Shown here: piece by piece, positions 1 to 5,722 of the stretch
How the letters are laid out: every line of letters starts with the position of its first letter
Numbering within the stretch: position 1 is the stretch's first letter
From: Pseudonocardiales bacterium
GTDB taxonomy: Bacteria > Actinomycetota > Actinomycetes > Mycobacteriales > Jatrophihabitantaceae
Reading direction: 5' to 3'
DNA length: 6,286 bases
Assembly: GCA_025465405.1 (NCBI GenBank)
Contig: JAODNL010000047.1
Span: forward strand, 1-6,286
Notes under the pieces: generated by a model
Told to the model about the DNA's origin: nothing
Database searches by the model: none
Seen by the model: the letters and a program-made list of their open reading frames with translations, nothing else
Program-made: the position numbers and the translations under genes

Positions 1-1593
1 GGCGGCCGTGGTCGCGTCGGGTGCGGTGCGGGCCGGATGTGGGTGCTCGGTGGCGCCGCAGACGGCGCACGGCTGGCCGTCGGCGAGATCCGCGGCCAGC
101 TCGGCCGCCATCCCGGCCAGCCGTGACTCAGCCCGCCGCTGGTGCTCGTCGACGGCGGCCTGATGCGCGTCGACCGCGGCGGCGAGCCGCTCGCGCGCCC
201 CCGAGAGCAGCGGAGCCAGCTCGGCCAGCCGGACGGCTGCCGCGAGCCGCCGCTCCACAGCGTCGCGCTGGGTACGAGCCGGACCGAGCGCGCCGACCTG
301 GTCCCGTGCCGACTGAACCTCCAGCGCGGCCGCGGCAACCGCCGCCGGCAGGTCAGCCAGCCGGGCCGCGATCCGCCGCTCCTCCTGGGCGGCTTCGTCC
401 CGGACGGTCTGGGCGGCGGTCAGCGTGTCCCGCAGCGCCGGCAGCCCGGACTCGCGCTCGACGAGGTGCTGCAGTTCCGCGGCTCGCCGAGCCGCCTGCC
501 CGGCCTGCTCGACGAGGACGTCGACGCCACGGCCCGCAAGCTGCTCACGCGGGGCATCCGGATCGACCCCCAGCACGGCGGCGCGGGCTGCGTCGGCGGC
601 GCTCGAGGCGTCCTCGACGGCGCCGAGCAGCGCGCTCACCGGCTCGGCCCGCTGGGCATCGGCCAGGACGCGGACCGCCTCGTCGTGGGCCGCCCGGCCC
701 AGCTCGTGCTCGGCGCGCGCGGCGACGATGCGTTCCAGGCGCACGATGCGCCCGGCCGCGGCGCTCGCGACGAGCTGCGCCTCCCGCGCCGCGGAGCACT
801 CGGCCGAACGGGCAGCCGCGCCGGCGCGCGTCCCCTCGCGACGGGCCGCCAGCACCGTCGCCAGGTCCACGAGCCGGGAAGCGCGGTCGGGCACCGGGAG
901 CGCGCACAACTCGTCACGTGCGGCCACCTCCAACCCCGCCGCTTCAGCGGCGGCGGAGACGCACGACTGCACGCGCCGGCCCGCGGCGTCGAGGTCGCGC
1001 GAGGCGGAGTGACGTCGACGATCGAGCTCGTCGGTGATCCGGTCGTAGAGCTGGGTGCCGAACAGCTTGGTGAGCAGCGCGCGGCGCTCGTCGTCGGAGG
1101 CGCGCAGGAAACGGGCGAACTCGCCTTGCGGAAGCAGCACCACCTGCGTGAACTGGTCCCGGGTGAGGCCGATCTCGTCGGCCAGCATGGTGGCGACCTC
1201 GGCCTTGTTCGACGAGCGGCTGGTCCAGCTGCCGTGCTCCAGCCGCTCGAGATGCGCCTGAGCCGATTGGATGGTGACGCCGTCGCCCCGCCGCTTGGGC
1301 CGCTCGTACTCCGGTGACCGGGTGACGCGATGCCGCACCCCGCGCAGCGAGAACTCCAACCGGACCGTCGGCTCGGTGCCGGGCGCGGCGAAGTCGGAGT
1401 GCAGCCGGCCGTCCCCGCCGCGATCCCCCGGCCCGTACAGGGCGAAGGTGATCGCGTCCAGGACCGACGTCTTGCCGGCACCGGTGGGCCCGTCGAGAAG
1501 GAACAGCCCGCTGGCGCCCAGCTGGTCGAAGTCGACGACCTGCTTCGTGGCGAACGGGCCGATCGCCGTGAGCTCCAACATGTGCAGGCGCAT
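1..1593 (-). CDS. sbcC: SbcC, Rad50-type ATPase subunit of the SbcCD nuclease (3' end beyond left edge)
   Basis: SbcC is the SMC/Rad50-like ATPase that binds DNA ends and hairpins and controls the SbcD nuclease. The frame is open without a stop from the ATG at 1593 to position 1, giving 531 residues. An ABC-type N-terminal lobe holds Walker A GPTGAGKT (residues 35-42) and a QVVLLPQGEF Q-loop region (about 150-159). From about residue 180 the protein is an Ala/Arg/Glu-rich arm typical of the Rad50 coiled coil. The zinc hook CAVC (Cys509, Cys512), followed by GATEHPHP, lies at positions 58-69. The returning coiled coil, signature motif and Walker B lie outside the window; family members are about 1000 residues. 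The start overlaps the sbcD stop by one base. Only a weak GGAG (1605-1608) lies 11 nt upstream, so translation probably depends on coupling to sbcD. Long open frames on the opposite strand here are GC-driven shadows. Confidence 0.96.
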   Translation of the reverse strand, partial: MRLHMLELTAIGPFATKQVVDFDQLGASGLFLLDGPTGAGKTSVLDAITFALYGPGDRGGDGRLHSDFAAPGTEPTVRLEFSLRGVRHRVTRSPEYERPKRRGDGVTIQSAQAHLERLEHGSWTSRSSNKAEVATMLADEIGLTRDQFTQVVLLPQGEFARFLRASDDERRALLTKLFGTQLYDRITDELDRRRHSASRDLDAAGRRVQSCVSAAAEAAGLEVAARDELCALPVPDRASRLVDLATVLAARREGTRAGAAARSAECSAAREAQLVASAAAGRIVRLERIVAARAEHELGRAAHDEAVRVLADAQRAEPVSALLGAVEDASSAADAARAAVLGVDPDAPREQLAGRGVDVLVEQAGQAARRAAELQHLVERESGLPALRDTLTAAQTVRDEAAQEERRIAARLADLPAAVAAAALEVQSARDQVGALGPARTQRDAVERRLAAAVRLAELAPLLSGARERLAAAVDAHQAAVDEHQRRAESRLAGMAAELAADLADGQPCAVCGATEHPHPARTAPDATTAA

Positions 1594-2744
1594 CAGGCCG
1601 ACAGCTCCATCCGGGCAACCGCCTCGACCGCCACCTGCAGCGCGTCGCGCTGCGGGGGCGTGGGCCGGGTGCTGTCGACCCACTCGACGAAGGCCGCGCA
1701 GATCTCGACCGGGTCGGACGCATCGCGCAGCCGGACGAGGTCGGTGTCGGTGTCCGCGCGCTGGCCCTCCGGCTGGAAGTCGAGGACGACGGTGTGCGGC
1801 CACACCTCGCGCAGCCGCTCCATCGGCGCGTGCGGACGGCCGCGGTCGGTCAGCACGACCTTCACCCAGGCCTCCGCGACGTCGGCGAGGTCGGTGCCGG
1901 CTCGGGCCAGCAACTCCTCCATCCGGCCCCGCACCTCGCGCAGCGGTCGCGGTACCGGGGTCGGAACGAGCTCGGTAGTGATGCCACCGTGGGCATCGAT
2001 CTCGACGAGCGTCACGGACTTCGTGTGATTGCGCTCGGAGAAGGAAAAAGCAAGGGGCGATCCGCTGTACCGGACGGCCGGGCCGACCTGCTGCTGGCCG
2101 TGCAGGTGCCCGAGCGCGGCGTAGCTGAGCCCCGCGAAGACGGCGGCCGGCGCGTCGCCGATACCGCCCACGCGGATGTCGCGCTCGGATTCCGACGCCG
2201 CTGCGCCGGTGACGAAGGCGTGCGCGATCGCGACGGTGCGCGCGATGCCCCGCGCCGCCGCGTCGCGATCGATCCGCTCGACCGCGGCGCGGAGCACGGA
2301 CGCGTGCGAGCGCTGAGCCGCCAGCTCGTCCATGACGGCGTCGGGCAGCAGGTACGGGATCCCGTAGATCGCGACCTCGCCCGCCTCGTCGCGCAGGACG
2401 AGAGGTGTGTCCAGGTCGGCCACCCGGGTGCGGATGTGGATGCCGGCCGCCGCCTGGAGCGCCCCGCCGAAGCCGAGCCGGATGGCCGAATCGTGGTTGC
2501 CGCTGGTCATGATCACGGGCACGCCCGCGCGGGAAAGGGCCACCAGCGCCTCGTCGAGCAGCTCCACCGCGTCGGTGGACGGGATCGCCCGGTCGTAGAC
2601 GTCCCCGGCCACGAGCACCGCGTCGACCTGGCGCTCTTCGGCGAGCGCGGCCAGCCAGGCGAGAAAGGCCCGCTGGTGCTCCAGCAGCGGCTCACCGTGC
2701 AGCGTCCGACCCAGATGCCAGTCGGACGTGTGAATGAGCCTCAT
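1593..2744 (-). CDS. sbcD: SbcD, Mre11-type nuclease subunit of SbcCD
   Basis: This is the metal-dependent exo/endonuclease subunit that, with SbcC, cleaves DNA hairpins and resects or trims blocked double-strand ends. At 383 residues it has the usual family length. All calcineurin-like phosphoesterase motifs are visible: DWHLGR (Asp8, His10), GDVYDR (Asp48), GNHD (Asn83, His84, Asp85), the histidine of AHAFVTG (His175) and GHLHG (His213, His215). These supply the two-metal active site, so the enzyme looks intact. The region from about residue 260 is the C-terminal cap that contacts DNA and SbcC. The start is supported by AGGAG at 2751-2755, 6 nt upstream, and by the family-typical opening MRLIHTSDWHLG. 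The gene is first of the sbcD-sbcC pair and is divergent from the phosphatase gene. Confidence 0.97.
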   Translation of the reverse strand: MRLIHTSDWHLGRTLHGEPLLEHQRAFLAWLAALAEERQVDAVLVAGDVYDRAIPSTDAVELLDEALVALSRAGVPVIMTSGNHDSAIRLGFGGALQAAAGIHIRTRVADLDTPLVLRDEAGEVAIYGIPYLLPDAVMDELAAQRSHASVLRAAVERIDRDAAARGIARTVAIAHAFVTGAAASESERDIRVGGIGDAPAAVFAGLSYAALGHLHGQQQVGPAVRYSGSPLAFSFSERNHTKSVTLVEIDAHGGITTELVPTPVPRPLREVRGRMEELLARAGTDLADVAEAWVKVVLTDRGRPHAPMERLREVWPHTVVLDFQPEGQRADTDTDLVRLRDASDPVEICAAFVEWVDSTRPTPPQRDALQVAVEAVARMELSA

Positions 2745-2766
2745 GCGTCACTCCTGTGCGAGAACG

Positions 2767-2784
2767 CCGGCCGGATCCGGTCGG
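2767..2784. repeat. Near-perfect 18-bp palindrome in the sbcD leader
   Basis: The sequence CCGGCCGGATCCGGTCGG pairs with its own reverse complement except for one position pair (2770/2781); its core CCGGATCCGG (2771-2780) is exact. It lies 22 bp upstream of the sbcD start codon, between the candidate -10 and the ribosome binding site. It could be an operator for a dimeric regulator or a transcript structure. Palindromes built from CCGG also arise by chance in DNA this GC-rich. Confidence 0.4.
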
Positions 2785-2902
2785 TTGCTCGGAGTATCGC
2801 CCGCCGCGCCGACAGTTTCCGCGCGCCACGTCGCGAATTCCGGCGATCAGCCGAGCCGCCGTTCGCTACGGTCAGAGGTATCGGGGCACCCGAAGAGCCG
2901 GC

Positions 2903-2907
2903 GGAGG
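2903..2907 (+). promoter_or_regulatory. Ribosome binding site fixing the phosphatase start
   Basis: GGAGG lies 6 nt before the ATG at 2914. It decides between this start and an in-frame ATG at 2734. The earlier start would add 60 residues with no family resemblance, would overlap the start of sbcD on the other strand, and would cross the expected promoter region. Confidence 0.75.
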
Positions 2908-2913
2908 GCACTG

Positions 2914-3684
2914 ATGCGATACGTGGCGGTTTCAGCGCTGAGCCACGACGGACTGGTCCGGGAGCACAACGAGGACAGCTTGGTCGTCGGGCCGTGGACG
3001 CTCTGCGCGGCAGTCACCCCGATGCCGGAGACGTTCTACTTCCCACTCGAGCACGACCCCGTCCTGGTCGCCGTCGCCGACGGCCTCGGCGGCCATCCCG
3101 CGGGTGAGCACGCAAGCTCGCTGGTCGTCACCTGGCTGGCGCGGGCCGGGGTACCGGCGGACGAGGCGTCGCTGCGCGAGGCGATCGACGTGTGCAACCG
3201 CACCGTCTACGCCGACGCCACCAAGGACTCGGCACGTACCGGCATGGCCACCACGCTGGCCGGTGTCGTCCTGGACGCGGACTCGGCGCTCGCCTTCAAC
3301 GTCGGGGACAGTCGCGTGTATCTCGTGGAGAACAGAGGGCTGCGGCAGGTCAGCGTGGACGACAACCCACCGCTCTCACCGGGACAGACGCACACGTCGG
3401 TCCTGACCCAGTCGATCGGCGGTGACCCCGACCACACCCGGATCGAACCGCACATCGTCGCGCGCGAGCTGACGGAATCCACGCGCTACCTCGTCTGCAG
3501 CGACGGGCTCACCGACGTCGTCGACGACGCCACGATCGCCGCCGTGCTGGATGCCCACGACGGCGGCCGGGCGGCATTCGAGTTGTGGAAGGCCGCGATC
3601 GATGCCGGCGGTCCGGACAACATAACGGTGGCCCTGGCCGAGATCTCCGACGTGTCCGGCAGCGACGAACGACCCGACACCTGA
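2914..3684 (+). CDS. PP2C-type (PPM family) serine/threonine protein phosphatase
   Basis: It is predicted to remove phosphate from phospho-Ser/Thr proteins using two Mn/Mg ions, opposing Hanks-type kinases. The 256 residues form essentially one catalytic domain with no membrane segment, unlike the membrane-anchored PstP of the cell-division cluster, so it should be cytosolic. Motifs in order: VREHNED (Arg16, Glu20, Asp21), VADGLGGHPAGEHAS (Asp56), GMATTLAG (110-117), FNVGDSRVYL (128-137), LTQSIGG (164-170), CSDGLTD (Asp197) and GGPDNITV (Asp235). Every metal-binding acid expected for the family is present, so it looks active. Asp21 and Asp56 are 35 residues apart, longer than in compact bacterial PP2Cs, owing to an extra segment at about 27-49. 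No kinase, FHA or type VI secretion gene is in the window, so its partner is unknown. It is probably co-transcribed with the methyltransferase 66 nt downstream. Confidence 0.93.
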   Translation: MRYVAVSALSHDGLVREHNEDSLVVGPWTLCAAVTPMPETFYFPLEHDPVLVAVADGLGGHPAGEHASSLVVTWLARAGVPADEASLREAIDVCNRTVYADATKDSARTGMATTLAGVVLDADSALAFNVGDSRVYLVENRGLRQVSVDDNPPLSPGQTHTSVLTQSIGGDPDHTRIEPHIVARELTESTRYLVCSDGLTDVVDDATIAAVLDAHDGGRAAFELWKAAIDAGGPDNITVALAEISDVSGSDERPDT

Positions 3685-3767
3685 TGACTCCACCGCGACG
3701 CAGGAGGATCCTCCAGGGCACGCCGTCGCACCGTCCGGTCGGAGGCCGACATGGGCATCTATGGTGA
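3684..3767 (+). CDS. Possible 27-residue leader or coupling ORF between phosphatase and methyltransferase
   Basis: An ATG shares its first base with the last base of the phosphatase stop (TGATG). The frame runs 27 codons through the whole spacer and ends 17 nt inside the methyltransferase gene. The peptide starts MTPPRRRRILQG and is Arg-rich, including tandem AGG AGG codons that are uncommon in such genomes. It has no Shine-Dalgarno sequence of its own, so it would need ribosomes re-initiating after the phosphatase stop. Such ribosomes would pass through the hairpin at 3738-3750. A short open frame in GC-rich DNA can easily be chance; this is a candidate only. Confidence 0.2.
   Translation: MTPPRRRRILQGTPSHRPVGGRHGHLW
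3703..3714. repeat. Perfect 12-bp palindrome containing a consensus Shine-Dalgarno sequence
   Basis: GGAGGATCCTCC is exactly self-complementary. With the preceding A it carries AGGAGG (3702-3707), a full match to the Shine-Dalgarno consensus, yet no ATG, GTG or TTG follows at normal spacing. Its right arm CCTCC (3710-3714) could instead pair with the methyltransferase ribosome binding site GGAGG (3741-3745). The symmetry is seen directly; a role is inference. Confidence 0.45.
3738..3750 (+). promoter_or_regulatory. Methyltransferase ribosome binding site inside a small hairpin
   Basis: GTCGG-AGG-CCGAC can fold into a 5-bp stem with a 3-nt loop that ends at the base before the ATG at 3751. 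The Shine-Dalgarno GGAGG (3741-3745, 5 nt before the start) is split between the stem and the loop. It fixes the start codon and suggests that translation may be damped unless the hairpin is opened, for example by ribosomes arriving from upstream. The start assignment is strong; the regulatory effect is inferred. Confidence 0.5.
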
Positions 3768-4368
3768 GTACGTTCTGCCCCGGATCGTCAATGTTGCGTG
3801 TGGCATGAAGGTCGCCGAACCCCTGCGGGAACGGACCTGCCGGCAGCTGCACGGACGGGTCCTGGAAATCGGCTTCGGCTCGGGCCTGAACATTCCGTTC
3901 TACCCGCCGACGGTGGACGCCGTGAGCGCGATCGAGCCGGCCGACCTCGCGTGGAAGCTCGCCGGAAAGCGACTAGTGGCCTCCACCGTCCCCGTCGATC
4001 GAGCCGCCCTCGACGGGCAGTCGCTGCCATTTCCGGACGGCAGCTACGACACCGCGCTGTCCACGTGGACGATGTGCACGATCCCGGACGTCCGCGCGGC
4101 GCTGCGTGAGATAAGACGCGTGCTGGCACCGGGCGGGACGCTGCATTTCGTCGAGCACGGTCTCGCACCCGACGATCATGTCCAGCGGTGGCAACGTCGC
4201 CTCGAACCGATGCAGAAGCGGCTCTTCGGCGGCTGCCACCTCACCAGGCCGATCGCGACCCTGCTCACCGACGCCGGGTTCGTCATCGGGGAGATCGACG
4301 TCTTCTACGAGAAGGGCGCGCCGAAGGCGCTGGCCGCCGACTCCCTCGGCGTCGCAATGTCACCGTGA
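3751..4368 (+). CDS. Class I SAM-dependent methyltransferase (Methyltransf_11/UbiE-like)
   Basis: The 205-residue protein has the Rossmann-type S-adenosylmethionine fold. Motif I is VLEIGFGSG (residues 37-45), the acidic end of strand 2 is Glu62 in SAIEP, and LPFPDGSYDTALST (92-105) is the motif II/III region typical of Methyltransf_11. VLAPGG (124-129) followed by LHFVEH is the post-strand-5 segment. The opening MGIYGEYVLPRIVNVACGMK resembles a group of small actinobacterial methyltransferases distantly related to METTL7 proteins, in which this N-terminal helix lies over the cofactor. The substrate cannot be inferred; lipids, quinones or small thiols are all possible. There is no signal peptide or clear membrane segment. 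It follows the phosphatase gene by 66 nt on the same strand and is probably in its transcript. It converges with the UDP-glucose dehydrogenase gene. Confidence 0.9.
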   Translation: MGIYGEYVLPRIVNVACGMKVAEPLRERTCRQLHGRVLEIGFGSGLNIPFYPPTVDAVSAIEPADLAWKLAGKRLVASTVPVDRAALDGQSLPFPDGSYDTALSTWTMCTIPDVRAALREIRRVLAPGGTLHFVEHGLAPDDHVQRWQRRLEPMQKRLFGGCHLTRPIATLLTDAGFVIGEIDVFYEKGAPKALAADSLGVAMSP

Positions 4369-4371
4369 ATC

Positions 4372-4396
4372 CCTGCCGTCGGATCGTCTCGGCAGG
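4372..4396. terminator. Candidate bidirectional terminator between convergent genes
   Basis: CCTGCCG (4372-4378) and CGGCAGG (4390-4396) form a perfect 7-bp GC-rich stem with an 11-nt loop in the 54-bp gap between the methyltransferase stop and the dehydrogenase stop. There is no T-tract on either strand, which is common for actinobacterial hairpin terminators. Its position between convergent genes is the main support. Confidence 0.5.
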
Positions 4397-4422
4397 CTGG
4401 GCAGGTACGGCGCGGTGCGGCG

Positions 4423-5721
4423 TCAATGCCGGCCCAGCGCGCGGTACGTCCAGCCCTCCGACCGCCACAACTCGCGGTCCAGCGCATTGCGCCCGTCGAC
4501 GATGCGCCGCGCCCGCACGACTTCGGACAGCACGGACGGGTGCATCTGCCGGAACTCCGCCCACTCGGTCAGGTGCAGGACGACGTCCGCGTCCATCGCC
4601 GCGTCGACGGCACTCGGCGCGTAGGCCAGCGTCGCGTAGCTGTCCTTCGCGTTGGTCATCGCCTGCGGGTCGTATACCCGTACGGCCGCACCGGCGCGTT
4701 GCACGGCAACCGCGACGTCCAGTGCGGGCGAGTCACGGATGTCGTCGCTGTTGGGTTTGAAGGCGGCTCCGAGAACACCGACCCGGACGCCGGCGAGCGA
4801 ACCGTCGCACAGCTCGCGAGCCAGGTCGACCATCCGGGCGCGCCGCCGCATGTTGATGGCGTCGATCTCTTTAAGGAAGCTCAATGCCTGATCGACGCCC
4901 AGCTCCCCGGCCCGCGCCATGAACGCACGGATGTCCTTGGGCAGACAGCCACCCCCGAAGCCGAGCCCCGCGTGCAGGAACTTGCCGCCGATCCGATCGT
5001 CGTGCGACAGCGCCGCGGCGAGCTGGGTCACATCGGCTCCGGTCACCTCGCACACTTCCGCCATGGCGTTGATGAAGGAGATCTTGGTAGCCAGGAACGA
5101 GTTGGCGGCCACCTTCACCAATTCGGCAGTAGCGAAGTCGGTGACGATGCAGGGTGTGTCTGCGGCGAGGATCGGCGCGTAGACCTCGCGCAGGATTCCG
5201 GCGGCCCGCTCGGAGCGGACGCCCATGACGATCCGATCCGGTCGCAGCGTGTCCTCCACGGCGAAGCCCTCGCGGAGGAACTCCGGGTTCCAGACCAGCT
5301 CGGCTCCGACCGCCTCGATCGATTCGGCCAGTCGGGCCGCAGTCCCGGCCGGCACGGTCGACTTGCCCACGACCACGGCACCGGCACGCACTTCCGAAAG
5401 CAGTGACGCCACGGCGGCGTCCACGTAGCTCAGGTCGGCGGCGTACTCACCCTTCTTCTGGGGCGTGCCGACACAGACGAAGTGCACGTCGCCGAACGCG
5501 CCGACCTCCGCGTACGACGTCGTGAAGCGCAGCCGGCCGCTGTCGATGTTGCGCTGCAGCAACTCGGGCAGGCCCGGCTCGAAGAACGGCACATCGCCGC
5601 AGTTCAGTCGCTTGACCTTCATCTCGTCGGTGTCGATGCCGAGCACGTCGTGTCCGAGCTCGGCCATCGCGGCGGCATGTGTGGCACCGAGGTAGCCGGT
5701 GCCGATCACGGTCAGTTTCAT
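4423..5721 (-). CDS. ugd: UDP-glucose 6-dehydrogenase (UDP-glucuronate synthesis)
   Basis: It oxidises UDP-glucose twice with NAD+ to UDP-glucuronate, a sugar donor for acidic exopolysaccharide, capsule or glycan synthesis in the cytosol. The 432-residue length is normal. The NAD-binding domain has GTGYLG (residues 7-12) with Asp30 closing strand 2, then VGTP (84-87) and GKSTVPAGT (119-127). NPEFLREG (145-152) holds the catalytic Glu147. ELVKVAAN (200-207) holds Lys203 and Asn207. GFGGGCLPKD (254-263) holds the catalytic Cys259. The C-terminal UDP-binding domain has FKPNSDDIRDSP (321-332) with Arg329. All key residues are present, so it should be active. The start is fixed by GGAGG 5 nt upstream and by the family-typical MKLTVIGTGYLG; an in-frame ATG at 5805 would add 28 unrelated residues lying inside the upstream gene. 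It follows the GH26-like gene by one base. GDP-mannose dehydrogenase is the nearest alternative but less likely. Confidence 0.94.
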   Translation of the reverse strand: MKLTVIGTGYLGATHAAAMAELGHDVLGIDTDEMKVKRLNCGDVPFFEPGLPELLQRNIDSGRLRFTTSYAEVGAFGDVHFVCVGTPQKKGEYAADLSYVDAAVASLLSEVRAGAVVVGKSTVPAGTAARLAESIEAVGAELVWNPEFLREGFAVEDTLRPDRIVMGVRSERAAGILREVYAPILAADTPCIVTDFATAELVKVAANSFLATKISFINAMAEVCEVTGADVTQLAAALSHDDRIGGKFLHAGLGFGGGCLPKDIRAFMARAGELGVDQALSFLKEIDAINMRRRARMVDLARELCDGSLAGVRVGVLGAAFKPNSDDIRDSPALDVAVAVQRAGAAVRVYDPQAMTNAKDSYATLAYAPSAVDAAMDADVVLHLTEWAEFRQMHPSVLSEVVRARRIVDGRNALDRELWRSEGWTYRALGRH

Positions 5722-5722
5722 C

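Larger units (their letters stand above)
2745..2913. promoter_or_regulatory. Divergent intergenic region, likely promoters for sbcD and the phosphatase gene
   Basis: This 169-bp gap separates two divergent genes and must hold both starts unless transcription enters from further away. For sbcD (minus strand) a candidate -10 GATACT (2793-2798) follows a poor -35-like GGAAAC (2815-2820) with a 16-bp spacer. For the phosphatase gene (plus strand) a candidate -10 TACGGT (2867-2872) fits the TAnnnT pattern of actinobacterial promoters, but I see no good -35 upstream of it. No LexA box of the GAAC-N4-GTTC type is apparent, so SOS control of sbcD is not supported here. The region is certain as an intergenic space; the individual promoter elements are guesses. 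Confidence 0.4.

Noticed and set aside
142..1317. Long plus-strand open frame (391 codons) opposite sbcC
   Set aside because: It is antisense in the same codon register as sbcC, low in complexity and without recognisable domains. Such frames arise from GC-rich third positions; the minus-strand frame carries Walker A, the Q-loop and the zinc hook.
1..1593. Possible frameshift or degradation of sbcC, since no stop-bounded minus-strand frame fits inside the window
   Set aside because: Codon-by-codon reading from the ATG at 1593 to position 1 found no stop and continuous SbcC features; the gene is only truncated by the window edge.
2734..2913. 60-residue N-terminal extension of the phosphatase from an upstream ATG
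   Set aside because: The extension lacks family similarity, overlaps the sbcD start and crosses the divergent promoter region. The ATG at 2914 has GGAGG at ideal spacing and begins the PP2C fold.
1794..3107. Plus-strand open frame (437 codons) opposite sbcD running into the phosphatase gene
   Set aside because: It overlaps two well-supported genes, has no ribosome binding site or family resemblance and is Arg/Gly-rich as expected of a shadow frame.
3376..3852. Minus-strand open frame (158 codons) opposite the phosphatase and the spacer
   Set aside because: No motif or credible start signal; the opposite frame is a complete PP2C domain.
4397..4437. CTGGGC and GCCCAG as a second terminator stem near the dehydrogenase stop
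   Set aside because: A 6-bp stem with a loop of about 29 nt that runs into the ugd coding region is weak and expected by chance at this GC content.
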